The notes beneath the pieces are model-generated. The model ran no database searches and was not told the origin of the DNA. It saw only the letters and a list, made by a program, of their open reading frames with translations. DNA of 64,000 nt, from NCBI RefSeq assembly GCF_004342025.1, contig NZ_SLWN01000015.1:156823-220822 (forward strand), in the 5' to 3' direction. The position numbers and the translations under genes are program-made. Position 1 is the stretch's first letter. Each line of letters begins with the position of its first letter. This stretch comes from Kribbella steppae. Lineage in GTDB: Bacteria > Actinomycetota > Actinomycetes > Propionibacteriales > Kribbellaceae. Below, in pieces: positions 7,990 through 16,587 of the stretch.

Positions 7990-9630
7990 TCAGCCCCGCT
8001 TCTGCCGGACGATCTGCTCCTGCTCGACGTCCTCTTCGTCCATCGCCTCGGCCGGCGCCTCGTTGGCGGCCAGCAGCTGGCCGTCCGAGGTCTGGAAGGT
8101 CGGCTTGAACGCGTCCAGCGCCTCCGTCACGGCCGCGGCCGCGTCGTCGTCGAACTGGCCGGACTCGCGGACGGAGTCGAGCACCTTGCTCTCCCGCCGC
8201 AGGTAGTCGAGGAAGTCACGCTCGAAGCGGAGTACGTCGTTGGTCGGGACGTCGTCGAACTTGCCCGTCGTACCGGCCCAGATGGAGACCGTCTGCTCCT
8301 CCACCGGGTACGGCGAGTACTGCGGCTGACGGAGCAGCTCCACCAGCCGCTGACCACGGTCGAGCTGACGACGCGAGGTGGCGTCGAGGTCGGAGGCGAA
8401 CATCGCGAACGCCTCCATCGAGCGGAACTGGGCCAGGTCCAGCTTCAGCGAGCCGGAGACCTTCTTCATGCCCTTGACCTGCGCGGCGCCGCCGACCCGG
8501 GACACCGAGATACCGACGTCGATGGCGGGGCGGATGTTGGCGTTGAACAGGTCCGACTGCAGGAAGATCTGGCCGTCGGTGATCGAGATGACGTTGGTCG
8601 GGATGAAGGCCGACACGTCGTTCGCCTTGGTCTCGATGATCGGCAGACCGGTCATCGAACCGGCGCCGAGCTCGTCGGAGAGCTTCGCGCAGCGCTCCAG
8701 CAGGCGGCTGTGCAGGTAGAAGACGTCACCCGGGTACGCCTCGCGGCCCGGCGGGCGGCGCAGCAGCAGCGACATCGCGCGGTACGCCTCGGCCTGCTTG
8801 CTCAGGTCGTCGAAGACGATCAGTACGTGCTTGCCCTGGTACATCCAGTGCTGGCCGATGGCCGAACCGGTGTACGGCGCGACGTACTTGAAGCCGGCCG
8901 GGTCGGACGCCGGGGAGGCGACGATGGTGGTGTACTCCATCGCGCCGGCCTCTTCCAGCGCGCCGCGGACGGCGGCGATGGTCGAGCCCTTCTGGCCGAT
9001 CGCGACGTAGATGCAGCGGACCTGCTTCTTCGGGTCGCCGGAGTCCCAGTTGGCCTTCTGGTTGATGATCGTGTCGATCGCGATCGCGGTCTTGCCGGTC
9101 TTGCGGTCGCCGATGATCAGCTGGCGCTGGCCGCGGCCGATCGGGATCATGCCGTCGATCGCCTTGATCCCGGTCTGCAGCGGCTCGCGGACCTCTTGGC
9201 GGTCCATCACACCGGCCGCCTGCAGCTCGAGCGCACGGGTGCCCTCGAGGTCCTTGATCTCGCCCAGGCCGTCGATCGGCTTGCCCATCGGGTCGATGAC
9301 GCGGCCGAGATAGCCCTCGCCGACCTGCACCGACAGGACCTGCCCGGTCCGGCGGACCTGCTGGCCTTCCTCGATCCCGTCGAACTCACCGAGGACGACG
9401 ACACCGATGTCGCGGACGTCGAGGTTCAGTGCGATGCCCTGGGTGCCGTCTTCGAACTCGAGCAGCTCGTTCGTCATCGCCGAGGGCAGACCCTCGACGT
9501 GCGCGATACCGTCACCGGCGTCGACGACCGTACCGACCTCTTCCCGGCTCGTCTGCTCCGGTTGGTACTCGTTGACGAACTGATCCAGGGCGTCCCGGAT
9601 CTCCTCCGGCCTGATCGTGAGCTCAGCCAT
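7990..9630 (-). CDS. atpA: F1Fo ATP synthase subunit alpha
   Basis: A 546-residue non-catalytic nucleotide-binding subunit of F1. The Walker A motif GDRKTGKT is at 174-181, and the family signature PAIDVGISVSRVGGAAQ lies in the C-terminal half. The C-terminus is extended and acidic (residues ~515-546), a feature of actinobacterial alpha subunits that in mycobacteria has been linked to suppressing ATP hydrolysis. It starts 87 bp after the atpH stop, the largest gap among the F1 genes. Confidence 0.97.
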   Translation of the reverse strand: MAELTIRPEEIRDALDQFVNEYQPEQTSREEVGTVVDAGDGIAHVEGLPSAMTNELLEFEDGTQGIALNLDVRDIGVVVLGEFDGIEEGQQVRRTGQVLSVQVGEGYLGRVIDPMGKPIDGLGEIKDLEGTRALELQAAGVMDRQEVREPLQTGIKAIDGMIPIGRGQRQLIIGDRKTGKTAIAIDTIINQKANWDSGDPKKQVRCIYVAIGQKGSTIAAVRGALEEAGAMEYTTIVASPASDPAGFKYVAPYTGSAIGQHWMYQGKHVLIVFDDLSKQAEAYRAMSLLLRRPPGREAYPGDVFYLHSRLLERCAKLSDELGAGSMTGLPIIETKANDVSAFIPTNVISITDGQIFLQSDLFNANIRPAIDVGISVSRVGGAAQVKGMKKVSGSLKLDLAQFRSMEAFAMFASDLDATSRRQLDRGQRLVELLRQPQYSPYPVEEQTVSIWAGTTGKFDDVPTNDVLRFERDFLDYLRRESKVLDSVRESGQFDDDAAAAVTEALDAFKPTFQTSDGQLLAANEAPAEAMDEEDVEQEQIVRQKRG

Positions 9631-9717
9631 TGTGTTTCCTGCTTCCTTGACCTTGCTGGCCTGTTGTGGCCCTAAAGGCTTCCCGACCCTTAGCGCCGCT
9701 TATGTCGTTAAGAGCCG

Positions 9718-10515
9718 TCAGCCCGCGATGCGCCGTTGCGCTTCGTCGAGCCTGGCCGCGATGGTTCCGTCGATCACTTCGTCGCCGATGTCCACCCGGA
9801 CGCCGCCGATGACGTTCGGGTCGACGATCACGTTCAGCTGGATGTCCCGGCCGTACTGCCGGCCGAGTGCCTCGCTCAACCGGGTGCGGTCGGCCTCGGA
9901 CAGGTCGGTGGCGACCCGCACGGTGGCGATGCTCGCGTTGCGCCGGGCCGCCGCGGCGACCTGGTAGGCCCGCATCGAGGCCGCGAAGCTGCGCCCCCGG
10001 CCGTCCACCGCGCGCTCGACCAGCCGCACGGTGACCGCGTCGGCCTTGCCCTGCAGCAGGCCGTGGATCAGCTGCTGCCGCAGCTTGACCGGGATGCTGC
10101 GGTCACTGAGCTTGTCGCTCAGCGCCCGCTCGGCCGAGACCACCCGGTCCAGCCGGAACAACTCGTCCTCGACCTCGTCCAGCTTGCGCCGTGAGTCGGC
10201 GTACGCCACGTCGGCCTCGACGCTCAACTGCTCCAGCGCGTCGCCAAGGTCGCGGCCGCTGACCCAGCGGCCGGCCACGGCGGCGGTCAGGATCTCCTGC
10301 GTCTGCGCGGCGATCTTGCCGCCGAACAGCTGCTGGACCAGGCCCGTGCGGGCACCCTGCGGACGGGCCGGATCGGTCAGGGCGCGCCGGAGCGCGCCGC
10401 TGCCGTCCAGCAGCTTGGCGACCGCGAACAGCTCGGTGCCCAGCTCCTCGGTGACGGTGACACCTGCCAGGACCTCCTGGGCCCGGGCAAGTGACTCCCT
10501 CGACGCGCCGCGCAT
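9718..10515 (-). CDS. atpH: F1Fo ATP synthase subunit delta
   Basis: A 265-residue peripheral-stalk subunit linking F1 to subunit b. The OSCP/delta fold is recognisable from VRVDIGDEVIDGTIAARL at the C-terminus. It is longer than the ~177-residue E. coli protein, as usual in actinobacteria. Unlike mycobacteria, where delta is fused to a b-like domain, b and delta are separate genes here. Its ATG overlaps the atpF stop (TGATG arrangement), which indicates translational coupling. Confidence 0.95.
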   Translation of the reverse strand: MRGASRESLARAQEVLAGVTVTEELGTELFAVAKLLDGSGALRRALTDPARPQGARTGLVQQLFGGKIAAQTQEILTAAVAGRWVSGRDLGDALEQLSVEADVAYADSRRKLDEVEDELFRLDRVVSAERALSDKLSDRSIPVKLRQQLIHGLLQGKADAVTVRLVERAVDGRGRSFAASMRAYQVAAAARRNASIATVRVATDLSEADRTRLSEALGRQYGRDIQLNVIVDPNVIGGVRVDIGDEVIDGTIAARLDEAQRRIAG

Positions 10516-11084
10516 CAGCCGTCCGTTCCGACGGCCTGACGTGCGGACTCCGACGCCTCGAGATCGGCCAGGAACCGCTCGACGGTTCGACGCTGACGCG
10601 CCTCGTCCTCGAGCGACTCGCCGACGATCCGGCCGGCCAGGGTGGTGGCCATGTGGCCGACCTCGCTGCGCAGCGAGGCGACCGCCTGGGCCCGCTCGGC
10701 GTCGATCTGGGTCCGTGCGTGCGTCACGATGCGCTCAGCCTCGGCATTCGCCTGCTCACGCATCTCCGCGATGATCTGCGCACCCTGCTCCCGCGCGTCC
10801 TCACGGATCTTCGCAGCCTCCTGGCGTGCCTCCGCCAGCTGCGCGTTGTACTTCTCCAGTGCCGCCTTCGCCTCGGCCTGGGCCTGCTTGGCCTCGTTCA
10901 TCCCGCCTTCGATGGCCGTGGTCCGATCGGCGTACGCCTTCTCGAACTTCGGGACGACGACCTTGGCGAAAGCGATGGCCAGCAGGATCAGGAAGACGAA
11001 GCCGAAGATGATCTCGGCCGTGTGCGGCAGCAACGGGCTCGGGCTCTCGCCTGCCTCGCTCAGCGGTAGCACCATCGTCAACAT
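10515..11084 (-). CDS. atpF: F1Fo ATP synthase subunit b
   Basis: A 189-residue peripheral-stalk subunit. One transmembrane helix (IIFGFVFLILLAIAFAKVVV, residues ~24-44) is followed by a long charged coiled coil (~50-175) with many Ala, Glu and Arg. The dimer holds the F1 head against rotation. It lies between atpE (30-bp gap) and atpH (1-bp overlap). It is preceded by a weak ribosome-binding site, so an internal methionine start three residues later is possible. Confidence 0.95.
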   Translation of the reverse strand: MLTMVLPLSEAGESPSPLLPHTAEIIFGFVFLILLAIAFAKVVVPKFEKAYADRTTAIEGGMNEAKQAQAEAKAALEKYNAQLAEARQEAAKIREDAREQGAQIIAEMREQANAEAERIVTHARTQIDAERAQAVASLRSEVGHMATTLAGRIVGESLEDEARQRRTVERFLADLEASESARQAVGTDG

Positions 11085-11114
11085 GTCTGAATCCTGTCAG
11101 TCAGAGGAAGTAGC

Positions 11115-11342
11115 TCAGGCAGAACGGAAGACGAAGGCCAGAGCGATACCGATGATCGCCAGAACCTCGGTCACGCCGAAGCCGATCCAGGCGATCGACT
11201 GCAGCTTGCTCTGTGCCTCGGGCTGACGCGCGGTGCCGTTGATCACGGCTGCGAAAATCAGACCGACGCCGACGCCCGGGCCGATCGCGGCGAGGCCGTA
11301 GCCAAGTACTGCGATGTTGCCGGAGATCTCGAGTGCGGTCAT
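11115..11342 (-). CDS. atpE: F1Fo ATP synthase subunit c
   Basis: A 75-residue proteolipid with two transmembrane helices joined by the polar loop ARQPE (residues 38-42). The proton-carrying carboxylate is Glu59 in GVTEVLAII. The absence of a sodium-type ligand pattern suggests proton coupling. It forms the rotating c-ring of Fo. A clear AAGGAAC ribosome-binding site precedes the start. Confidence 0.97.
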   Translation of the reverse strand: MTALEISGNIAVLGYGLAAIGPGVGVGLIFAAVINGTARQPEAQSKLQSIAWIGFGVTEVLAIIGIALAFVFRSA

Positions 11343-11424
11343 TGCAGTGTGTTCCTTTCGGTACGGATAGCGACTATCCGGGTTTCCGTTGCTACGGGTC
11401 TGTTGGGTACTGCGGTACTGCGGA

Positions 11425-12207
11425 TCAGTGGTCCTCGGCGATCGCGCTGCCGATGTACTGCGCGGTCAGCACGACGAAGATGTAGGCCTGGATGCACTGG
11501 ACGAACAGTTCCAGTCCGGCGATCGCGAACCCCATCAAGATGGTGACGACACCGACGCCGGCCAGCGGGATGCTGCCGGCCTCGAAGATCAGGTACTCGC
11601 CGCCGAGCACGAAGACCAGCAGCAGGATGTGGCCGGCGAACATGTTGGCGAACAACCGCAGGCTCAGCGAGACCGGCCGGACCAGGATGTTCGAGATGAA
11701 CTCGATCGGGATCATCAGCGGCATCAGCCAGACCGGCACACCGGCCGGCATCGTCTGGTGCTTGAAGTAGCCCCAGGCGCCGTGCTTACGGATCCCGACC
11801 ACGTTGTAGATGACCCAACTCATGATCGCGGCGGCGTACGCCCAGCCGATGTGGCTGAAGGTCGGGAACTGGACCAGCGGGATCGTCGCGGCGACGTTGT
11901 TCAGCAGGATGAAGAAGAACAGGCCGCACAGGTACGGCACGTACTTCATGTGCTCGGCGCTGCCGATGGCGTCGCGCGCGATCGAGTTGCGGACGAAGTT
12001 GTAGCCGAGCTCACCGGCGAACTGCAGCTTGCTCGGCACGATCTCGGCCTTGCGGGACGCACCCCAGAAGAACCAGATGATCACCACGACCGACAGCGCG
12101 GACACCAGCACAGGCTTGGTGAACCAGTCGACGCCGTCGATGATCGGCGGAAGGTCGAAGCTTTCGGGACCGGGCGGGTGGAACTCGGTCGGAACGCCGG
12201 CAATCAC
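11425..12207 (-). CDS. atpB: F1Fo ATP synthase subunit a
   Basis: An integral membrane subunit of about 260 residues with five to six transmembrane helices. The essential arginine lies in SLSLRLFANMFAGH, followed by the C-terminal helix FVQCIQAYIFVVLTAQYI. It forms the proton half-channels beside the c-ring. The frame extends to a TTG at 12252, but the GTG at 12205-12207 follows a good AGAGGAGA ribosome-binding site and gives the expected N-terminus (IAGVPTEFHPPG), so that start is chosen. Confidence 0.95.
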   Translation of the reverse strand: MIAGVPTEFHPPGPESFDLPPIIDGVDWFTKPVLVSALSVVVIIWFFWGASRKAEIVPSKLQFAGELGYNFVRNSIARDAIGSAEHMKYVPYLCGLFFFILLNNVAATIPLVQFPTFSHIGWAYAAAIMSWVIYNVVGIRKHGAWGYFKHQTMPAGVPVWLMPLMIPIEFISNILVRPVSLSLRLFANMFAGHILLLVFVLGGEYLIFEAGSIPLAGVGVVTILMGFAIAGLELFVQCIQAYIFVVLTAQYIGSAIAEDH

Positions 12208-12325
12208 CGGGTCTCCTCTCGCGTCGTGCTCAAGTCGGACGCCTTGTAGCAAAGGGCAGGGCGGCTCAGGGCATGGCGGTCAACAACGTCAGACCCGGTG
12301 TGGGTCAGTCCGTTCCCCGAAGGGA

Positions 12326-12541
12326 TCAGGACCGCGCCCCAAACCGGAAGTGCAACAGCAGAACGGTGAGCCCGGCACCGAGGACGATGCCCACCGGAAG
12401 TAAGAACTGGGTGCCGAGCAGGCGATCCAACCCGAACCCGATGCCTCCGTACAGGAGCACACCGCCGATCAAGTAGGACAGGACCCGCCAGCCGTCGCCC
12501 GAATTCGGGGGTGATGGCTTCGGATCCTGATGCTCGCTCAT
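12326..12541 (-). CDS. AtpZ/AtpI family small membrane protein
   Basis: About 71 residues with two hydrophobic helices (GWRVLSYLIGGVLLYGGIGF and LLPVGIVLGAGLTVLLLHF) separated by LDRLLGT, the pattern of the AtpZ-like (AtpI_2) family. Members sit at the head of ATP synthase operons and have been proposed to help assembly or carry divalent ions. An upstream ATG at 12571 would add ten residues; the ATG at 12541 is preferred because the extension is not family-like, but neither has a strong ribosome-binding site. Confidence 0.75.
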   Translation of the reverse strand: MSEHQDPKPSPPNSGDGWRVLSYLIGGVLLYGGIGFGLDRLLGTQFLLPVGIVLGAGLTVLLLHFRFGARS

Positions 12542-12631
12542 TGGCACCCGAAAGGTACCAGTCCGGAACATATCCGGTCACATCGGCACCCGTAACCTCC
12601 ACCACAGCAGGGAAACCGTTACCCAGGGTGC

Positions 12632-13096
12632 TCATGCGGTCACTTCCCCGTCCAGATCGTAGATCGGGATGCGCAACCGGGACCAGGCCCAGATCTCGCC
12701 GGCCATCCAGCCCATCACGACCACCAGGGCGCTGATGCCGAGCACGGTCAGATTCACGTGCCTGGCAAGGCTTTCCGAGCTCAGCGCGAGGGCGAGCAGG
12801 CCGCCGAAGATCGCGATCCGGCCGGTGTAGGAGGTCATCGCGATCGCCAGCTGCATGGTCGGCGACGCACGGCGCGACAGGTGCAGCGCGACCAGGCCGG
12901 CACCGGAGAAGACAACCACCATCAGCAGGCCGAGCAGTGCTCCCCACAGTCCCTCGAGGCCGGCGGCAACGGTCGACACGGCGGCGGCGTTCACGCCGAC
13001 GACGAGCGCGGCGGCGAGAGCGCCACGCAGCATTGCCAACGCCGGGTGCCTGGTGGCCTGGCCGGCGACTTTCGGACTCTGGGCCGAGGGAGCCAT
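12632..13096 (-). CDS. atpI: ATP synthase-associated membrane protein (AtpI-like)
   Basis: About 154 residues with four predicted transmembrane helices (near ALAAALVVGVNAAAV, GALLGLLMVVVFSGA, IAIFGGLLALALS and LTVLGISALVVVMGW). Size, topology and position as first gene before atpB match the ATP synthase I family, which is thought to help assemble the c-ring. The ATG at 13094-13096 follows AGGACGG and is preferred to a GTG at 13129. It is probably the first gene of the operon, about 95 bp downstream of the candidate promoter. Confidence 0.8.
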   Translation of the reverse strand: MAPSAQSPKVAGQATRHPALAMLRGALAAALVVGVNAAAVSTVAAGLEGLWGALLGLLMVVVFSGAGLVALHLSRRASPTMQLAIAMTSYTGRIAIFGGLLALALSSESLARHVNLTVLGISALVVVMGWMAGEIWAWSRLRIPIYDLDGEVTA

Positions 13097-13190
13097 CTGG
13101 TGGTTCCGTCCTGCTGGCGACCGGGTCACACTGCCTGGTCGTCGGGTGGGCGGGGTCAGGGGTGTCGCTGTTCTTTGCTGGTGCTTGTGA

Positions 13191-13220
13191 AAACTAGCAC
13201 AAAGTCTGCACGGTCAGCAA
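13191..13220 (-). promoter_or_regulatory. Candidate sigma-70-type promoter for the atp operon
   Basis: On the minus strand TTGCTG (13215-13220) and TAGTTT (13191-13196) are separated by 18 bases, resembling -35 and -10 elements. They lie in an AT-richer patch between wecA and atpI. Only the sequence match supports this. Confidence 0.45.
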
Positions 13221-13300
13221 AACGAGTCCCTTGCCGCTGTACGGACACACCCTATCGGTAGGCCACGCTGACGAGTGGTCTGGTCCCTGCTTCTTCGGCG

Positions 13301-14419
13301 TCAGACCTTGGCGAGCGGTTTCCGGGAACGGCGTGGGAGGCCGGTCGTGAGCAGGATCGCGGTGACCGCCACGGCCAGCACGATCAGGGCGGTCCACCAG
13401 TTCAGCACCAGTCCGAGGACCACCACGCCGTACGCGATCAAAGCGGTCCAGAGGTACATCAGCAGGACGGCCCGGCGGTGCGAGTGGCCGCGTTGCATCA
13501 GGCGGTGGTGCAGGTGCAACTTGTCCGCGGCGAAGGGCGAGCGGCCGGCCTTGGTACGGCGGATGTAGGCCAGCGTCAGGTCGAGCGCGGGGATCGCGAG
13601 GACGGCGATCGGCAGGATCAACGGCAGCAGCGCCGGCAGCAGGCTGGAGCCGCCGACCTCGTACGGGACCGCGTTCGGGTCCATCTGGCCGGTCAGGCTG
13701 ATCGTCGACGCGGCCAGCATCAGGCCGATCAGCAGGGCGCCGGAGTCGCCCATGAACACCCTGGCGGGGAAGAAGTTGTGCGGCAGGAAGCCGAGGCACG
13801 CGCCGGCCAGGGCGACGGTGATCAGGGTCGAGGTGGTGGCCCGGTCGAGGTTCTGCTCGACGTTCAGCAGGTACGAGTAGGTGAAGAACGCGGTCGCGCC
13901 GATCGCGGTCACACCGGCGGCCAGGCCATCCAGGCCGTCGACGAAGTTCACCGCGTTGCAGGACACCAACAGGATGCCGGCGGTGAGTACGGCCAGCTGC
14001 GCGGCTGGCGGCGAGACGACGCCGCCTGGCAGTGGCAGCCAGTACAACTGGATGCCCTGAACAACCATCACGCCGACCGCGAGGACCTCGCCGGCCAGCT
14101 TGGTGATCGCGTCCAGCTCGTACAGGTCGTCGACCACACCGACGGCGCAGATCACCACGCCGCCGATCAGGATCGCTCGGGCGTCGTGGGCGACCTGCAG
14201 GCTGTCGCCGAGGAAGGGCAGGCTCGAGGCGACCGCGAAGCCGGCGATCAGGCCGCCGAGGATGGAGATGCCGCCGAAGTACGGGATCGGGACCTTGTGC
14301 ACGTCCCGGGCCCGGACCTTCGCGACCGCGCCGTACCGCACGGCGATCTGCCGGGCCACGCCGGTCAGCAGGAACGTCGTGGCCATCGCCACGAACAGGA
14401 CCAGCAGGTACTCGCGCAC
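13301..14419 (-). CDS. wecA: Polyprenyl-phosphate GlcNAc-1-phosphate transferase (WecA/TagO/Rfe family)
   Basis: A 372-residue multi-spanning membrane enzyme that moves GlcNAc-1-P from UDP-GlcNAc to a polyprenyl phosphate, the first lipid-linked step for cell-wall linker polymers such as arabinogalactan or teichoic acids. Family motifs are present: VVDDLYELD (95-103), NAVNFVDGLDGLAAG, FMGDSGA and the late HLHHRLMQRGHSHR histidine motif. The GTG start overlaps the tsaC stop by one base (TAGTG), so the two are co-transcribed, which is the usual arrangement in actinobacteria upstream of the atp operon. Confidence 0.92.
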   Translation of the reverse strand: MREYLLVLFVAMATTFLLTGVARQIAVRYGAVAKVRARDVHKVPIPYFGGISILGGLIAGFAVASSLPFLGDSLQVAHDARAILIGGVVICAVGVVDDLYELDAITKLAGEVLAVGVMVVQGIQLYWLPLPGGVVSPPAAQLAVLTAGILLVSCNAVNFVDGLDGLAAGVTAIGATAFFTYSYLLNVEQNLDRATTSTLITVALAGACLGFLPHNFFPARVFMGDSGALLIGLMLAASTISLTGQMDPNAVPYEVGGSSLLPALLPLILPIAVLAIPALDLTLAYIRRTKAGRSPFAADKLHLHHRLMQRGHSHRRAVLLMYLWTALIAYGVVVLGLVLNWWTALIVLAVAVTAILLTTGLPRRSRKPLAKV

Positions 14420-15432
14420 TAGGTCGCAGGCCTCACATCGGGTTCGGTCGGCTTCTCGCTCTTGTCCTCCACCTTGGACGCCTCAACGGCCGCTTCAGTT
14501 GGCTTCTCGTCCTCAACCGGCGTCTCGTCCGCGGGCTTCACGTCCTCCGCGGGCTTCACGTCCTCAACCGGCGTCACGTCCGCGGCCTGCACGTCCTCCG
14601 CGGGCTTCACGTCCTCGACCGGCTCCTCGTCCGCGGCCTGCACGTCCTCCGCGGGCTTCACGTCCTCGACCGGCTCCTCGTCCGCGGCCTGCACGTCCTC
14701 CGCGGGCTTCACGTCGTCGACCGGCGTCTCGTCCGCGGCCTGCACGTCCTCCGCGGGCTTCTCGTCCTCGGCGGGCTTCTCGTCGTTGTCGAGGTCGGTG
14801 GAGACGTCGGGGACGACGGCGCGGAGCTGGGCGAGGGAGAGGGCGCCGAGGCGTACGACGTGGGGCGTGTCGCCGGTGATGTCGACGATGGTGGACGGCT
14901 GGCCGCCGGTCGCCAGACCGCCGTCGAGGTAGACCGCGACGGAGTCGGCCAACTGCTCCTCGGCGTCGTACACGTCGAGCGCCGCCGGCTGACCACTGAG
15001 GTTGGCCGAGCTGACCGCGAGCGGCCCGGTGCGGGACAGCAGTTCACGGGTGTTCTCGTGGTCCGGCACCCGCAACGCGACGGTTCCCTGGGTCTCCCCC
15101 AGGTCCCACATCAGCGACGTCTGCGCGTGGCAGATCACCGTCAGCGGCCCGGGCCAGAACTCCTCGCAGAGCTTGCGTCCCGAGTCGGGGACGTCGGTGG
15201 CGAGCGCGTCCAGCGACTCGACCACCGAGATCAGCACCGGTGGAGGCATGTCGCGGCCCCGGCCCTTGGCGTCCAGCAGTCGCTGGACCGCGTCGGACTT
15301 GAAGGCGTCCGCAGCGATCCCGTACACGGTGTCGGTCGGAAGGACGACCAGGTCGCCGGCCTCGATGGCGTCCACGGCCGCTCGATAGGCCGGTGCCAGC
15401 TCATCGCCGGTGAAGTCGAAGCGCTCACTCAC
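14419..15432 (-). CDS. tsaC: L-threonylcarbamoyladenylate synthase with acidic repeat tail
   Basis: The first ~215 residues are a YrdC/Sua5-type domain (VLPTDTVYGIAADAF, GRGRDMPPPVLI, WPGPLTVI, AVSSANLSGQPA) that makes threonylcarbamoyl-AMP from threonine, bicarbonate and ATP for the t6A37 tRNA modification. The remaining ~120 residues are an acidic, Pro/Ala/Glu/Asp/Val-rich tail built from 17-residue repeats; no standard Sua5 C-terminal domain is seen. The start chosen is the GTG at 15432 (SERFDFTGDEL); the frame extends further upstream without family similarity. It lies downstream of prmC/prfA as in many actinobacteria, and divergent from the adenosine deaminase. Confidence 0.9.
   Translation of the reverse strand: MSERFDFTGDELAPAYRAAVDAIEAGDLVVLPTDTVYGIAADAFKSDAVQRLLDAKGRGRDMPPPVLISVVESLDALATDVPDSGRKLCEEFWPGPLTVICHAQTSLMWDLGETQGTVALRVPDHENTRELLSRTGPLAVSSANLSGQPAALDVYDAEEQLADSVAVYLDGGLATGGQPSTIVDITGDTPHVVRLGALSLAQLRAVVPDVSTDLDNDEKPAEDEKPAEDVQAADETPVDDVKPAEDVQAADEEPVEDVKPAEDVQAADEEPVEDVKPAEDVQAADVTPVEDVKPAEDVKPADETPVEDEKPTEAAVEASKVEDKSEKPTEPDVRPAT
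14518..14781. repeat. 51-bp tandem repeats encoding the acidic TsaC tail
   Basis: About four copies of a 51-bp unit (three near-identical, the outer ones degraded) encode a 17-residue unit close to VQAADEEPVEDVKPAED. Shorter 18-bp sub-units are visible inside it. Copy number probably varies between strains through replication slippage; because 51 is divisible by three, such changes keep the reading frame. Confidence 0.9.
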
Positions 15433-15550
15433 GCACCGAATCGTGCCACCCACGCACCCGCGCGCTCCACCCGGGCTGGCCCAGGCGTGACTTGACAAAT
15501 GATTGTCAGCTTTCCAGCACGTCCCCCCGGACGTCCTTAGGATCCCGGAC

Positions 15551-16567
15551 ATGACTGTGTCCCGGGAGTTCCTGGCCGGCCTGCCGAAGGCCGAGCTGCA
15601 TGTCCATCATGTCGGATCCGCCTCGCCGCGGATCGTCGCCGCGCTCGCCGCCCGGCATCCCGAGTCGCCGGTGCCGGCCGACCCGGCCGAGCTGGCGAAG
15701 TACTTCCAGTTCACCGACTTCGCCAAGTTCATCGAGATCTACCTGACCGTGGTCGACCTGGTGAAGACGCCCGACGACGTCCGGCTGCTGACCTACGAGA
15801 TCGCCCGCGAGATGGCCGGGCAGAACCTGCGGTACGCCGAGCTGACCTGTACGCCGTACATGTCGGTGGTCCGCGGGATCGCCGCGGAGGCGTTCTGCGA
15901 GGCGATCGAGGACGCCCGGATCGCGGCCGAGAAGGAGTTCGGCGTCGTGCTCCGCTGGATCTTCGACATCCCGGGCGAGGCCGGGTTGCCGGGTGCCGAC
16001 GGGACGCTGGAGCTCGCGCTGAAGAACCGGCCCGAGGGTCTGGTCGGGTTCGGCCTCGGCGGGCCGGAGATCGGCGTACCGCGGCCGCAGTTCCAGCCGC
16101 ACTTCGAGGCGGCGATCGCGGCCGGGCTGCACAGCGTGCCGCACGCGGGCGAGACCACCGGGCCGGAGACGATCTGGGACGCGATCCGGGTGCTCAAGGC
16201 CGAGCGGATCGGCCACGGTACGTCGACCATGCAGGACCCGGCCCTGGTCGACTACCTGGGCGAGCACCGGATCCCGCTCGAGGTCAGCCCGACGTCGAAC
16301 ATCGCCACCCGCGCGGTCTCGTCGTACGACGAACACCCGCTGCGCGCGATGGTCGAGGCCGGACTGGTCGTCACCATCAACTCCGACGACCCGCCGATGT
16401 TCGGCACCGACCTCACCAACGAGTACGTCGTCGCCACCGAATTGCTCGACCTCGACGAGGCCGGGGTGGGCGAGCTGGCGAAGACCGCCGTCCGGGTGTC
16501 GTTCGCCGAGGACTCGGTGAAGAACGCGCTGCTCGCGGAGATCGACGAGTACGTCGCCAAGGCCTAG
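15551..16567 (+). CDS. add: Adenosine deaminase family protein
   Basis: A 338-residue amidohydrolase of the adenosine/aminodeoxyfutalosine deaminase family. The metal-binding HxH is in KAELHVHHVGSAS; further ligands and catalytic residues are in SVPHAGETTGPE, RIGHGTS and TINSDDPPMFGTDL. The usual product is inosine from adenosine (purine salvage), but close relatives act on aminodeoxyfutalosine in menaquinone synthesis, and the substrate cannot be settled from sequence alone. No mqn genes are nearby, which favours purine salvage. The ATG at 15551 is preferred to one 48 bp upstream because of AGGA at 15538-15541 and the conserved N-terminus. Confidence 0.85.
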   Translation: MTVSREFLAGLPKAELHVHHVGSASPRIVAALAARHPESPVPADPAELAKYFQFTDFAKFIEIYLTVVDLVKTPDDVRLLTYEIAREMAGQNLRYAELTCTPYMSVVRGIAAEAFCEAIEDARIAAEKEFGVVLRWIFDIPGEAGLPGADGTLELALKNRPEGLVGFGLGGPEIGVPRPQFQPHFEAAIAAGLHSVPHAGETTGPETIWDAIRVLKAERIGHGTSTMQDPALVDYLGEHRIPLEVSPTSNIATRAVSSYDEHPLRAMVEAGLVVTINSDDPPMFGTDLTNEYVVATELLDLDEAGVGELAKTAVRVSFAEDSVKNALLAEIDEYVAKA

Positions 16568-16587
16568 GCGGCTCGGGTTCTGGGGTT

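Noticed and set aside
7144..9675. Very long open frame (~840 codons) on the plus strand opposite atpG/atpA
   Set aside because: It is the antisense shadow of highly conserved ATP synthase genes; its product is unlike any protein and such shadows are common in GC-rich DNA.
12204..12947. 247-codon minus-strand frame across the atpI/atpZ region
   Set aside because: It overlaps AtpZ and AtpI-like genes in another frame; the real genes have the expected hydrophobic helices.
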